Of a DNA stretch of 64,000 nucleotides, positions 1 to 9,120 are shown piece after piece. Each line of letters opens with the position of its first letter. The stretch's first letter is position 1. The notes beneath the pieces were generated by a model. It did no database searches, had not been told where the DNA came from, and saw only the letters and a list, made by a program, of their open reading frames with translations. The DNA lies in NCBI GenBank assembly GCA_963761475.1, contig CAVXGT010000006.1:1-64000 (forward strand), read 5' to 3'. A program made the position numbers and the translations under genes. This DNA is from Ga0077555 sp963761475 (GTDB lineage Bacteria; Pseudomonadota; Alphaproteobacteria; Rhizobiales; Hyphomicrobiaceae).

Positions 1-242
1 TGTGTAATTCAACCAACTCAGGATGGGTGTGCCGGAATTGTAAAAGGGGGATTACCGGTACACCCTAATCCTGACGCGCAAAGATGCAGTCGGGTTTATC
101 TGAATGAAAAATGTGACTGCAGTTAATCTTTGGATCATTGGCTGATTAGCCTAATATATGTATTGGTTTAAATAGATCTGAATTCTACCTCCCAAGTTGT
201 GTTTTCCCGATCGTTATCCGTGTAAATTTGTAACTGCAATCT

Positions 243-671
243 CTAGCCCCATTTGTTGGAACCAGGGCTGGCATGCTGGCGACCGGCTTGAATCGGGAGT
301 TGTTCAATTGGCAGTGCTTTAGCTTCTTTGTCTGTAATGAAACCATGAGCCTTGTGAGGTGGCCATGGAATGTGCCATACAACGCTTACATGCATGTCAA
401 AGATTTGAATACCTAGTTTTTTAAGTTCAGATTTTTGCCTCCTCGAGACCATCAACTGCCGCGTCGACAGGTATCACGAGGTTGCAAGTTTGACCTCAAG
501 AAAATCCCAAATTCTTCCACAACGTTGATTCGAACAATCACATAACGATTATCGCCCTTTTCATAAATATTTTCTGTCTTCACAAGTCATGTCTAGCTCA
601 GGTATATTTTCGCTTTTTCCGAAGAACCAAACTCGTTTCCTTTCTGGTGGTTGTGGTTGGTTATTTATCAT
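243..671 (-). pseudogene. frameshifted small hypothetical protein, Chloroflexota-like segment
   Basis: A coding trace runs on the minus strand from ATG 671, with an AGGAGG ribosome site six bases upstream, to a stop near 243. It is readable only by changing frame several times: the opening is MINNQPQPPERKRVWFFGKS, then a stretch with VIVRINVVEEFGIFLEVKL, then ELKKLGIQIFDMHVSVVWHI, ending KALPIEQLPIQAG. Joined, it would make about 140 residues. I do not recognise the family. The segments sound like real protein, so single-base deletions and insertions at roughly 550, 490 and 440 are the likely cause of breakage. It is the first of several genes in the AT-rich left segment that need frame repair. 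Bases 1-242 hold nothing I can support. Confidence 0.4.
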
Positions 672-805
672 CACGTGCCTCCTTTCGAAATATTTCAAAA
701 ATGTTGGAATTTTTATCGTGTTAGACGGTTTTCCATTTTTTAAATTTGTTTTAGCCTCCTTTCGGTTTTAATCTGTTAAATATTGGTAAGCAACAAACAA
801 CAAGG

Positions 806-1738
806 TCAATCCTTTTTTATGGTGATGTGGTTAAATGGCAGATGGATGGAGAGAGAACGGGGCAGGTTAATCCAGGGTTTTACCAGCATGCGAGCGCTCC
901 CGTAACCAAGCGGCATCACCACGCCTTCTTGGGCAACAAGGATTTGATCTGCCTGGTGGTAGAGTTCCATCCGGTTCTCGTGATCACTGACCTTTCGAGC
1001 AGTTTCAACCAGAGTATCAAAGCGCGGATTATGCCAACGCGGCAGGTTTAGACCTTCCTTGCTGTGGAAGGTAACCCGCAGCATGTTGTCCGGATCAGGG
1101 TAATCGGCGCTCCACCCCAGAATGGTGAGATGAGCTGGATCTGATGTAAACCGTTGGTAAAACTCACCCCACTCAAGGCTTTGTGGTTCAATATCCAAAC
1201 CAAGGTTATTCCTCCAGGCACTCTTAAGGTATGGCACAATGCGTTCGTCTTCTGAAGCGGTTGGTTGAAGCCAGGTAATCTGGGGGAAACCCTCGCCTGC
1301 AGGATAACCAGCTTGTGTCAAGAGGTTTCTTGCTAAATCTGGATTGTAATCCAGCCCGATATCAGGCGAGTGCCCGACCATTCCGGGCGGTACGAACCCA
1401 CCGGTTGCAGCCAGGTGAGAATCATGATACGCCAGGTAGGCTAACTCCTTTCGATCAACAGCGTGAATGAACGCTTTACGCAGCAGCGTGTTATTGAATG
1501 GTGGTTTATCGGAACGGAAGCTCAGGTAGAGTACGGAGGGGTGGGGGATGCTGACCATTTCTCCTTGAAAAGTTTTTGCCGCATTTGCCAGGGTGGCTGG
1601 GTCCGCATTGAGCAGGCTGACGAGGTCGAATTCGCCGACTTTGTAAAGCTCGAGCGCAGGCCAAATCAATTCAAAGGTACGGCATTCAACCCGCTGGACT
1701 CCGCCCCTAATATGCTTAAGGTAGAAAGGATTGCGCAC
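806..1738 (-). CDS. C-terminal part of a family-5 solute-binding domain (end of a broken cyclase-SARP-ATPase-TPR-SBP gene)
   Basis: This 310-residue reading frame is the C-terminal half of an oligopeptide/dipeptide-type ABC transporter solute-binding domain (SBP_bac_5). Typical features are RKAFIHAVDR, LLTQAGYPAG and the closing WSADYPDPDN. It has no signal peptide or lipobox, because upstream sequence in other frames (1741-1990) continues the same domain: FSPLPRWAIEYYG and VSNGPFELAGQSRG can be read before it. It is therefore the tail of one long protein whose front is encoded at 1988-5434. Without an export signal the domain would sit in the cytoplasm as a ligand sensor attached to a regulator, not as a transporter component. 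That last point is inference. Confidence 0.75.
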   Translation of the reverse strand: MRNPFYLKHIRGGVQRVECRTFELIWPALELYKVGEFDLVSLLNADPATLANAAKTFQGEMVSIPHPSVLYLSFRSDKPPFNNTLLRKAFIHAVDRKELAYLAYHDSHLAATGGFVPPGMVGHSPDIGLDYNPDLARNLLTQAGYPAGEGFPQITWLQPTASEDERIVPYLKSAWRNNLGLDIEPQSLEWGEFYQRFTSDPAHLTILGWSADYPDPDNMLRVTFHSKEGLNLPRWHNPRFDTLVETARKVSDHENRMELYHQADQILVAQEGVVMPLGYGSARMLVKPWINLPRSLSIHLPFNHITIKKD

Positions 1739-1987
1739 CAGGGTCAGGCTCTTTCCCCGTGATTGTCCGGCGAGTTCAAAGGGACCGTTTGATACGATAT
1801 TTCCCGGTTCGATCCAATTCGAACCATAATATTCTATTGCCCAACGGGGGAGAGGTGAAAAAATGGGATGAGCCAGCAGGTAGGGCAGGTAGGGCGTTGG
1901 ATCTGCCAGCAGGACCCTCCAGATTTAAGTCGTCAAGCGCATGCACACCAACCTGGTCGGGATCATCAATCTGGTGTTCTCGGTATG

Positions 1988-3325
1988 TTATTGCGTTTTA
2001 ATCGGATAGAGCAGGCTGGCTGTGGGCGAATTGAACTCCTTATCAAGGTTTCGTCTCCATGCATATTCAAAATCAGCAGCCTTTAATGGGGCGCCATCAC
2101 TCCAGCGTAAATCTGTTCTTAATTGGAAGGTATAACGAGTGCCTTCTTCGTTTACTTCCCAGCGTCGTGCGGCTGCTGGTAGCACATTGTAGTCCTGCCC
2201 AATTCTGACAAGGCCTTCGAAGAGTTGGGAAACGATAAAAGCAGAAACATCATCTTCCGCTGATCCGGGATCAAGCGTGCGGGGTTGTTCGAGGGCGATC
2301 CTGAGGGTGTCCGCCGATTCCTGGATATCCTCCTTGCTGATTGTTTCTCGGAGCGGTTCCCAGATTTCAAAAGCGCGTGAATATGTTTCTTGAGCTTTAA
2401 TCGAGTTAAACGAAGCAGTATAGACCAGACCTAATTTCAACAAAGTCCTGGCTTGCTCTTCGCGCATCCCCTGCCTCTTCTGGATTTCGATGGCTCGTGA
2501 ATAAAACATTTCTGCTTCTTCATTTGCGTATAACGTGCGCGCCCGATCACCAGCTTTGATCATGTACCCTAGAGCCCGCTTGGGATTACCTGCTTTTTCA
2601 AAATGGTGCACCAATTGGGCAACAACTGGCTTTGTATCGTCATGATAAAGGTCTTCTAATATCTCACCCACGCGGGCGTGGAGCAGGCGGCGTTCTGCCC
2701 TGCTCACCTGGTTATACATATACCGGTGTATCAGCATGTGGGTGAACTGGAATTGCGAAAGGTACTGCTGTCCGATTATAAAATCCCCTCTTTCTCTGAC
2801 CAATCGGTGGCGGTTAGCTAATTCTTGCGATAACAGGCGAGACACCTCAAGTTCATCTGCGCTCTGCACTCTGGCGATAACCTGTGGGTTAAAAAATTCT
2901 CCCTGGATGCTGGCAATTTGCAATATATCGATCAGATCCTGACTTAACCGCTCCAACCTTTCTTCAATCACTCCTTCAACTTTAGATGGGAGCAAGTCCC
3001 AATTTAGATTTGGATTGGCTGTCCATTTATCGCCTGTGCGAGACAAATATCCACTGGCTTGCAACGATTTCAACAATTCGATAGTAAACAACGGATGACC
3101 GCCGGTGTGTTTTAATAACGATTGGCGGAATTTATCATCCAGCCGGTTTGGTTCTGCGTCTATATAGGCATTGACAAAATCCAACGCACTGGTTTCATCC
3201 GTGCGGCTCAGATCAATCCAGATGTTTCCAAAATTCCGTTTAAATTCGGCGAGGACTTTCTGGAGAGGGTGCGGCTTTCCGCCTCTGCCAGAGGTCGACT
3301 TCCTCAGGTCGGTAGGCACAAGCAA
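1988..3325 (-). CDS. ATPase end, TPR region and N-terminal part of the solute-binding domain (third piece of the same broken gene)
   Basis: The 445-residue frame starts inside the ATPase module (HPLQKVLAEFKRN), continues through an AAA/STAND-type helical region (LLKHTGGHPLFTIELLKSL, RLERLSQDLIDILQIASIQG) and TPR-like helices (about residues 200-310, AKAGDRARTLYANEEAEMFY-type repeats). It then enters the N-terminus of an SBP_bac_5 domain, with TLDPGSAEDDVSAFIVSQLF and VNEEGTRYTFQLRTDLRWSD. It stops in frame after LLYPIKTQ, but the following codons still read DDPDQVGVHALDD, a continuation of the same domain. It overlaps the preceding piece at 3240-3325, where one indel near 3,290 joins EEVDL to GRGGKPHP. 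Confidence 0.7.
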   Translation of the reverse strand: MLVPTDLRKSTSGRGGKPHPLQKVLAEFKRNFGNIWIDLSRTDETSALDFVNAYIDAEPNRLDDKFRQSLLKHTGGHPLFTIELLKSLQASGYLSRTGDKWTANPNLNWDLLPSKVEGVIEERLERLSQDLIDILQIASIQGEFFNPQVIARVQSADELEVSRLLSQELANRHRLVRERGDFIIGQQYLSQFQFTHMLIHRYMYNQVSRAERRLLHARVGEILEDLYHDDTKPVVAQLVHHFEKAGNPKRALGYMIKAGDRARTLYANEEAEMFYSRAIEIQKRQGMREEQARTLLKLGLVYTASFNSIKAQETYSRAFEIWEPLRETISKEDIQESADTLRIALEQPRTLDPGSAEDDVSAFIVSQLFEGLVRIGQDYNVLPAAARRWEVNEEGTRYTFQLRTDLRWSDGAPLKAADFEYAWRRNLDKEFNSPTASLLYPIKTQ

Positions 3326-4586
3326 TCATAATCCGGCTTTCCAACAATCGCCTTCCCAGGTGGAACAGCAAACTGATTGAAGCATTATCTGCCCACTGAA
3401 AGTCATCCAGCACCAGTAACAATGGATTCTTTGAGGAAGTTTCGCGCAGCACGCTGAATAGTTGCTGGAAAAGTTGTCGTGATTCTTGACCTTGATACCA
3501 TGTAGGTTTTGCCCGTGCTGTCCGGTTGATTTTCTGAATTAATTCATAATCCGGTTCAGGCAATGATTGTGCACTCTCCAGAACAGTCTGGCTGTTGACG
3601 ATTACATCAAACAAATCCGACCCGTGATCCAGCAGCAATTGCAGGAAGTCTGGTAAAGCTTTCCATATACGTCGTGCCTGTATTTGGGAGATATCACCGG
3701 CTCTCCAGCGTGTTTCAAGGTCACCAGTCAGGACGGACAAGATCTCACGAAATGGAAGATATGGATCCCCGATTCCGGAGAAAGCATCACATGCGCCGCT
3801 GATGCAGATTAACTCCGGCACTTCAGAAGAAGCGCGAGAGGCGAATTCATTTAGTAAAGCGGTTTTACCCCGACCAGCCCCTCCAATTATGAATACAATG
3901 TGTCCTTTTCCAATCAGGACATCAGAAAGGTAGGAATTTAACTGTTCGAGCTCATCCTTCCGAGCGACAAAGAGTGGTTTCTCCGATCTGCTTGATGCTT
4001 CTTCTTCCAGGAAGGCTGGTTCTTGCGGGTGATAATCTTCGACCAGGATTTGTGGAGTAATTGGTACTAGTAATTCTCCACTTTGGATCAGTTCGAATAG
4101 AAGTGTGGTTTCCGTCTCTGGCGCTACACCAAGTTGATCCATCAACAAATGGCGAAAATTTTCATAATGCGCCAGTGCAGCAGAACGACGATTGCTGTGC
4201 GCCAGAAACTGCATCATCTTGCGATGGGCGGGTTCGTCCAGGGGTTCTATCTGGATGAGTGTCTGGTTGTAAACAATTCCGTCTTCCCATTGTCCCTTGG
4301 CGGAACAAACATCAAGTAGCTTGTGAAATCCGTTTACTACAAGCATGTGCAGGCGGTTTTGTTCGGTTTGTGCCCAAGCTTCAAACTGACCTGCATCGCC
4401 CAGATAAAAACCTTGCAGAAATTCGCCCTGGTAGAGACCTAAAGCCTGTTCATACAATCCGTTAGCCAGATTTTGCTCAAGAATGTTGGCATCGAGGCTA
4501 ATATTTGCATTTGGGTTAATGTCAACAGTATCGCGGGTGATCAACAAAAATTCAGTGAGTTGTTTACGCAGACTGGCGAGCACCAC
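3240..4586 (-). CDS. SARP-type BTAD domain plus AAA ATPase (second piece of the same broken gene)
   Basis: Residues 1 to about 160 form a bacterial transcriptional activator domain: LYQGEFLQGFYLGDAGQFEAW, the helical GFHKLLDVCSAKGQWEDGI and LIQIEPLDEPAHRKMMQFLA. An ATPase follows at about 200-430, with the P-loop IGGAGRGKTALLNEF and a Walker B-like LLLVLDDFQWADNAS. The frame start is artificial: upstream codons in another frame read VDGNQVSGLASRKAEALLVF, a winged-helix front typical of SARP/AfsR proteins. It joins to the cyclase at 4712-5434 through a one-base deletion near 4,760. The family normally couples a sensor or ATPase module to DNA binding. Confidence 0.72.
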   Translation of the reverse strand: MVLASLRKQLTEFLLITRDTVDINPNANISLDANILEQNLANGLYEQALGLYQGEFLQGFYLGDAGQFEAWAQTEQNRLHMLVVNGFHKLLDVCSAKGQWEDGIVYNQTLIQIEPLDEPAHRKMMQFLAHSNRRSAALAHYENFRHLLMDQLGVAPETETTLLFELIQSGELLVPITPQILVEDYHPQEPAFLEEEASSRSEKPLFVARKDELEQLNSYLSDVLIGKGHIVFIIGGAGRGKTALLNEFASRASSEVPELICISGACDAFSGIGDPYLPFREILSVLTGDLETRWRAGDISQIQARRIWKALPDFLQLLLDHGSDLFDVIVNSQTVLESAQSLPEPDYELIQKINRTARAKPTWYQGQESRQLFQQLFSVLRETSSKNPLLLVLDDFQWADNASISLLFHLGRRLLESRIMIACAYRPEEVDLWQRRKAAPSPESPRRI

Positions 4587-4711
4587 GCGCAGATTGGAAA
4601 GTGCTCTGCCAGGAGCTAGATCTTCCCAAAGAAGTTCCGCCAGCGTTTCTCGCGAATGGGATTTTGCTGTGCAAGCCAGGAATACAAGCAGCGCTTCCGC
4701 TTTGCGAGACG

Positions 4712-5434
4712 CTAATCCAGAAACTTGATTGCCATCAACAAGCAGGTTGAGCCCTCCAGGACTTTGATCTCGAGTTTGCGCCCTATGCCACGTGTAGGCG
4801 GAGCATCGAAATGCGGCGGTTGTACCGAATCCGGTGGTAGAGCCTCCAACGTGGTCAAGGGAGGAAACTTATCCGGTAAGCCTTCGATCACCAACTGGCT
4901 CAAGCGCTCTGGGTGGTTCAGGTCCTTGAGCAGGTGACCTCCCAGATCCAACGTGCTGACCCCCTGCGGCAGTTCGTCCCGCACCAGAGCAGTCGTGGTC
5001 TCAGAGAGCAGCACCTGCCCGCCGTGACCAACATGGGCAACGCGCGCCGCCCTGTGCACGTCCATGCCGACATAGCCTTCCTCGCCGCTCCACGGTTCCC
5101 CTGTATGGATGCCCATGCGCACTTGTACCGCCACTCCCTCCGGCCAGACATGCTCAGCAATCTTGCGCTGTGCTTCCACTGCAGCGGACACCGCCTGTGT
5201 TGCGCGTGAGAAAACCACGAAGAAGGCATCCCCCTGCGTGTCTACCTCGTGCCCGTGCCAGCTGGCAAAAACCTCGCGCAAGATACGGTGGTGGTCAGAC
5301 AGCAGGACCGCATATTGCTCGCGTAGACGATGCAGCAACTGGGTCGAGCCTTCGATATCGGTGAATATAAAAGTGACCGTGCCTTCTGGCAGGTTCGGAA
5401 AAGGAATTTGGGCAGACGGCTTGAAATTCACCAT
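4712..5434 (-). CDS. class III adenylate/guanylate cyclase domain (first piece of the same broken gene)
   Basis: The N-terminal 180 residues are a class III nucleotide cyclase catalytic domain. The metal-binding aspartate lies in FTDIEGST near residue 25, the second metal and loop region in DTQGDAFFVVFS near 70, and the MGIHTGEP and RVAHVGHGGQVLLS motifs follow. Such domains make cAMP or cGMP, or have decayed into sensors. The frame runs past the cyclase into KLEIKVLEGS and then breaks. Restoring one base near 4,760 gives KVLGGLNLLVDGN, the usual start of a SARP winged helix. The ATG at 5434 opens the whole 4.6-kb coding unit (806-5434). Chloroflexota often place this cyclase in front of AAA or SARP modules. 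Confidence 0.8.
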   Translation of the reverse strand: MVNFKPSAQIPFPNLPEGTVTFIFTDIEGSTQLLHRLREQYAVLLSDHHRILREVFASWHGHEVDTQGDAFFVVFSRATQAVSAAVEAQRKIAEHVWPEGVAVQVRMGIHTGEPWSGEEGYVGMDVHRAARVAHVGHGGQVLLSETTTALVRDELPQGVSTLDLGGHLLKDLNHPERLSQLVIEGLPDKFPPLTTLEALPPDSVQPPHFDAPPTRGIGRKLEIKVLEGSTCLLMAIKFLD

Positions 5435-5857
5435 GCGCTTCTCTTATGAAACAGCGGATTGATTCCAATAGATAGCAATAAAGTGTCTACATGTCCGTTA
5501 AATGATACCCGCAAAAAATTTTATGATTGATATGTCGCATGTTTTATCAATAAACTCCAGGGAAGCGTTTTGAAAAAGGACCTTGGGTGTATCGCTCTCA
5601 TTATTTGACGATACGGGATAACTTTTGCTTAAAAGACGCCTCTATTTTTTGCGTCCTCGTGAAATTTAAATTGATTAAATTACTTTATGGGAGGCTGTTG
5701 GTGGTTGTGCATATTGCAATGTAGCCCCCAATAACTTTCAATTAATATACTATATTATAAACAAACCTGGTATGCAGGTTCACAGACCAGGCACGTCATT
5801 TAGAACTGTAAGGCTAACACAGTGCAGCGGGCGTTTCTCTCAGGAAATAACTCGAAT
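5435..5857. other. intergenic, no gene seen
   Basis: A stretch of about 420 bases, AT-rich, lying between the start of the cyclase gene at 5434 and the end of a small protease-like gene at 5858, both on the minus strand. It should hold the promoter of the cyclase-SARP gene. I see no RNA gene, repeat or convincing promoter hexamers. Confidence 0.4.
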
Positions 5858-6130
5858 TCACTGAGTGCGGATTTCTCCCACCTCTTTGACATCGACTGGG
5901 ATTCCTTCAATTTCAGCCGGGATGATGTCTTCTGGGGAAAGCTGTGATCGCGGTACTTTGTGCTTGACTGTTACCACCAATCCGACATCACCCGTGCGCG
6001 ATCCAGCTTTACGCTGGAGACCTATGCCGACGCCTACCACATTGGCTTTTGCCATAAGCATATTCGTATAAGCCTGTTTAACTGCCTGAGCTTTTTCAAT
6101 AGAGGTTTCCATCTCCAGCTTCTTGCTCAT
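5858..6130 (-). CDS. short protein matching the N-terminal domain of the neighbouring trypsin-like protease
   Basis: A complete 90-residue frame starts at ATG 6130, which overlaps the TGA of the upstream protease frame (ATGA). It has a helical opening (MSKKLEMETSIEKAQAVKQA), then NVVGVGIGLQRKAG, GLVVTVKHKVPRSQL and IPVDVKEVGEIRTQ. The second half aligns by eye with the start of the protease at 6127-7017 (RQKIPLPGILPNDRIPAYF, DVLQVGDIRPL). It is therefore a paralogue that stops before the catalytic domain. It could be a true short companion or a truncated duplicate. Above 6130 the same frame also encodes the displaced C-terminus of the protease (GLLFAGSSEATIHNPIQ). Confidence 0.5.
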   Translation of the reverse strand: MSKKLEMETSIEKAQAVKQAYTNMLMAKANVVGVGIGLQRKAGSRTGDVGLVVTVKHKVPRSQLSPEDIIPAEIEGIPVDVKEVGEIRTQ

Positions 6131-7017
6131 CGTTTTTTCACTGGTGAACTCAACATCCAGACAATCAAGGACAGCCTGGATTGGATTGTGGATTGTAGCC
6201 TCGCTTGAGCCAGCAAAGAGGAGGCCCACCACGGGGGAGAATCAGCGGCGACCAGAAGCGATCCAAAATCACCTCCTTGAGAAATAGGGCTGGTAAGTAT
6301 CTGCCCCTCGAATATCGCAGAGCGACCAGCGCCATATTCAACGTTTATTGTGGTATCCAGAACCAGAATTTCACCACTCTTTAATGCAGTTGTCCGACCG
6401 GATTTTTTAACCAGCATACCCAGTGCGGGTGGAGTCACACCAGTGATCTCTCCAATCTCAAGAATTTCATCGGTGATATCGCCGTCGTTGATCGGTTTGG
6501 CAACAGCTGCATCCACCTGATTGGAGGCTAGAGGATCAGTTTTGAGGACATGCAGACGATGACCTGAACCGACTAGTTCTGCCAAAGCATTTCCCAAATT
6601 GGCATAAAACTCTGCCACCACACAGCTAGGCGGAGCCGAACTAAACTGGATCGGGTAGAAATGTTCCAGGTGAGCAATGGTGTCGGTCTCAATATTTCCA
6701 CCATCCACCGGTCCGGGCTGCAGGATCGGATCTCCAGGTTCACTTTCATTGCTGTTGGCGAGGACGTGGTTGTTAGACAGGATCAATCGTCTGCGGGATT
6801 GACGATCTACTACCACGGCACCCAACGTCCCTGCAGTAATCTGGTAGTGACCAATGCTTACGCCGCCCGGTGCGGGGCGCCAGCGGTCAGTGCGCATATT
6901 GAGGGGACGAATATCTCCTACCTGTAATACGTCCGTGGATATCCCGCTAAAGTAGGCCGGGATACGGTCGTTGGGTAGTATGCCTGGTAATGGTATTTTC
7001 TGCCTTACACGCAGCAC
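6127..7017 (-). CDS. trypsin-like serine protease domain protein, frameshifted, catalytic Ser read as Phe
   Basis: This is a chymotrypsin-fold protease of the type found beside NVVGVGIG-type N-terminal domains in Chloroflexota. Visible motifs are the histidine motif LILSNNHVLA near residue 80, an aspartate candidate in VDAAVAKPIND, and GGDFGSLLVAADS where the family has GDSGS. The codon is TTT where TCT would give serine. After this the frame is lost at about 6,235 and the genuine C-terminus (GLLFAGSSEATIHNP) is read in another frame. The N-terminus is cut: SGGIVVLRVRQK precedes the annotated start, then the sequence becomes GC-rich, so the front of the gene lies beyond the join. Confidence 0.65.
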   Translation of the reverse strand: MLRVRQKIPLPGILPNDRIPAYFSGISTDVLQVGDIRPLNMRTDRWRPAPGGVSIGHYQITAGTLGAVVVDRQSRRRLILSNNHVLANSNESEPGDPILQPGPVDGGNIETDTIAHLEHFYPIQFSSAPPSCVVAEFYANLGNALAELVGSGHRLHVLKTDPLASNQVDAAVAKPINDGDITDEILEIGEITGVTPPALGMLVKKSGRTTALKSGEILVLDTTINVEYGAGRSAIFEGQILTSPISQGGDFGSLLVAADSPPWWASSLLAQARLQSTIQSRLSLIVWMLSSPVKKR

Positions 7018-7112
7018 GACAATGCCGCCACTTTACGAGCGCGGCCGAGCACACGAAACTAGTTGGCGAGAGCTTGCCAAGCCGGCAGGTCGGCCCTGCG
7101 AGGGAGGATGCC
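7018..7112. other. join between AT-rich Chloroflexota-like and GC-rich alphaproteobacterial sequence
   Basis: Left of about 7,020 the reading frame of the minus-strand protease is still coherent. Right of about 7,040 the sequence is GC-rich and leads into a plus-strand alphaproteobacterial gene with its own ribosome site at 7101-7110. Neither side has an insertion sequence, tRNA or repeat that would explain the switch. An assembly or cloning chimera is the simplest reading. Confidence 0.55.
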
Positions 7113-8139
7113 TTGAGCACAAACACTGCCATTGCCACACGGAAACTTGGCCGAACCGGCTTGGACGTCAGTATTCTCGGGTTTGGCAGTGCACCGCTTG
7201 GTGATATCTACGAGGTCCTCGACGACCAGACAGCGATCGACACGGTTTCGACGGCCGCGCAATCGGGCATCACACTCTTCGATACTGCGCCGCACTACGG
7301 TCAGGGCAGTGCCGAGCATCGATCGGTACGGCATTGCGCCGGCGCCCCTCCGGCAGCCTCGTCCTTCGACCAAGGTTGGCCGCCTGATGAAGCCGGCGCC
7401 GGCGGGCCGCAACCGCACGACGCGGTTCGTTGGTGGCCTGGAATTCGACGTCGTCCACGACTATTCCTACGATGCCACAATGCGCTCGTTTGAGGATTCG
7501 CTGCAGCGCCTGGGTCTGCCAGCCGTCGATATTCTGCTGATCCACGATGCCGACGCATGGAGCCACGGCCCGGAAGAGGGCCCAAAGCGATACAAGGAAG
7601 CCATGAACGGCGCTTACAAGGCGCTGGAGAAGCTGCGCAGCGAATGCACCGTCAAGGGCATCGGCCTTCGGCCTTAATGATCCCGTCTACATGGCGCGTT
7701 ATCTGAGAGAAGGCGATTTCGATTGCGTCCTTATGGCGGGCCGCTACTCGCTGCTGGAGCAACCGGCGTTGGCCGAAGTGCTGCCGATTGCCGAGGAAAA
7801 GAAGGTCGGCGTGATGCTGGGTGGCGTGTTCAACTCCGGCATTCTGGCGACGGGGCCGATTGCTGACGCGCGCTATAACTATATGCCCGCACCGCCCGAA
7901 GTTCTGGACAAGGTCCGCGCGATCGAGCGGGTGTGCAAGGCGCATGCGGTGCCGTTGGCGACCGCGGCGATGCACTTTCCGCTCGGCCATCCCGCGGTGG
8001 CGACGGTGGCCCTTGGCGCCGTTAAACCGACCGAAGTCGCGGCCAACGTGGCAGCGATGCGCACGCCCGTGCCGCCGGCCCATGGGCTGACCTCAAGGCC
8101 GAGCGCCTTCTCGACGCAGCAGCCCCGGTTCCGAAATAG
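7113..8139 (+). CDS. aldo/keto reductase (D-threo-aldose 1-dehydrogenase-like), three frameshifts
   Basis: The gene starts at TTG 7113, behind GGGAGGA at 7102-7108. It begins with RKLGRTGLDVSILGFGSAPLG and the active-site region ITLFDTAPHYGQGSAEHR, where the aspartate and tyrosine are the usual catalytic residues. It then shifts frame near 7,325 (LVLSTKVGRLMKP can be recovered), near 7,660 (VKGIGLGLNDP) and near 8,080. The last part, LKAERLLDAAAPVPK, ends at TAG 8137-8139. Later segments include FEDSLQRLGLPAVDILLIHD and YSLLEQPALAEVLPIAEEKK. The family oxidises sugars or related aldehydes with NAD(P). Full length would be about 340 residues, normal for the family. The breaks look like indel errors because all pieces are well preserved. 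Confidence 0.75.
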
Positions 8140-8155
8140 GTGCGCGGGATGAAAG

Positions 8156-8905
8156 CTACAGGCCGTTGATCCGCATCAGCGCCTGGAAATGTTTCTGCGC
8201 CTGGAAGTCGATCAACTGCATGAACTGGCGGGCAGTGTCGCGAACCTGCTCGTCAGCCATGATCTCGAGTGGCTTTCCAGTCGACATCGCTAGCACCTGT
8301 TGCTTGCACGCCCGCTCGAGATAGTAGAGTTCATCGAAGGCGAAGGCCACCGATGGGCCGCCGATCGAAACACCGTGATGATCGAGGAAAAAGATGTCTG
8401 CGTGCGGGTTTTCCTTTTGTGCCCGAGCGATCCGCTTACCCTCGAGCGCATCGAGCGCGAGACCGCCAAATCCCTGGTGAGCCATGCGCCCGAAAAAACG
8501 GGCAGCCGTCTGATGGGCCATCTCAAGTTTGCCGCCCTCCACCATGGTGATCGATGTCGCATACGGCATGTGAACGTGCAGGATGCACTGGTGCCGCGGA
8601 TTGGCGCGGTGGCCGGCAATTGAATATAGCGCGCGGTCGCCTCGACCTCGCCGCTGCCCTCCAGCACCTGCCCGTCGCCATCGATCAACATAAGCTGGTC
8701 TAGGCCGCATCTCAGCCCAATGCACGCCATAGGGATTGATCAAATAGCGCTCGCTGGGCCCAGGCACGACGACCGAGAAGTGATTGCAGATGCCTTCCGA
8801 GTAGCCGAATTTTTCGGCCAGCCGTAGTGCTGCAGCCAACTCCCGGCGAAGCTGTTTGGCAGAATTCTGGACTGTCATGTTGGACCACACCGTGTGAAGG
8901 GTCAT
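8156..8905 (-). CDS. class II aldolase/adducin family protein with two compensating frameshifts
   Basis: The N-terminal part reads LAEKFGYSEGICNHFSV and the C-terminal part ILHVHMPYATSITMVEGGKL and DIFFLDHHGVSIGGPSVAFA. These hold the HVH zinc site and the second histidine group (DHHG) of the class II aldolase/adducin fold. Between about 8,620 and 8,705 the correct frame is a different one and reads DQLMLIDGDGQVLEGSGEVE, so one indel at each end of this stretch scrambles the middle of the annotated frame. Two starts are possible, ATG 8905 and ATG 8878; MTVQNSAKQL at 8878 looks like the natural beginning. The substrate is unknown. The gene converges on the aldo/keto reductase. Confidence 0.72.
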   Translation of the reverse strand: MTLHTVWSNMTVQNSAKQLRRELAAALRLAEKFGYSEGICNHFSVVVPGPSERYLINPYGVHWAEMRPRPAYVDRWRRAGAGGQRRGRGDRALYSIAGHRANPRHQCILHVHMPYATSITMVEGGKLEMAHQTAARFFGRMAHQGFGGLALDALEGKRIARAQKENPHADIFFLDHHGVSIGGPSVAFAFDELYYLERACKQQVLAMSTGKPLEIMADEQVRDTARQFMQLIDFQAQKHFQALMRINGL

Positions 8906-9120
8906 GCTGTCGCCGCCAGCCTATGCGACGTTCGCCGTCCTGAAAAGCGTCGAGCTTGGATGTCGACCAGGCTGAGCGCTGTCGCGTTGGCGACCATGGG
9001 CTGCTACAAATTCTGCGGCAGGCGGGTCGAGAGGCGTCGAAGTCCGGCATCGGGGGCTTGATCGATGCCAAGCGGTGTCAGTCGGCGCTGACTGCGGGAC
9101 GAGGGGAGGGGGGAGGCGCT

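Noticed and set aside
589..771. Plus-strand 60-codon frame in the AT-rich left end
   Set aside because: It overlaps the minus-strand coding trace at 243-671 and lacks a ribosome site.
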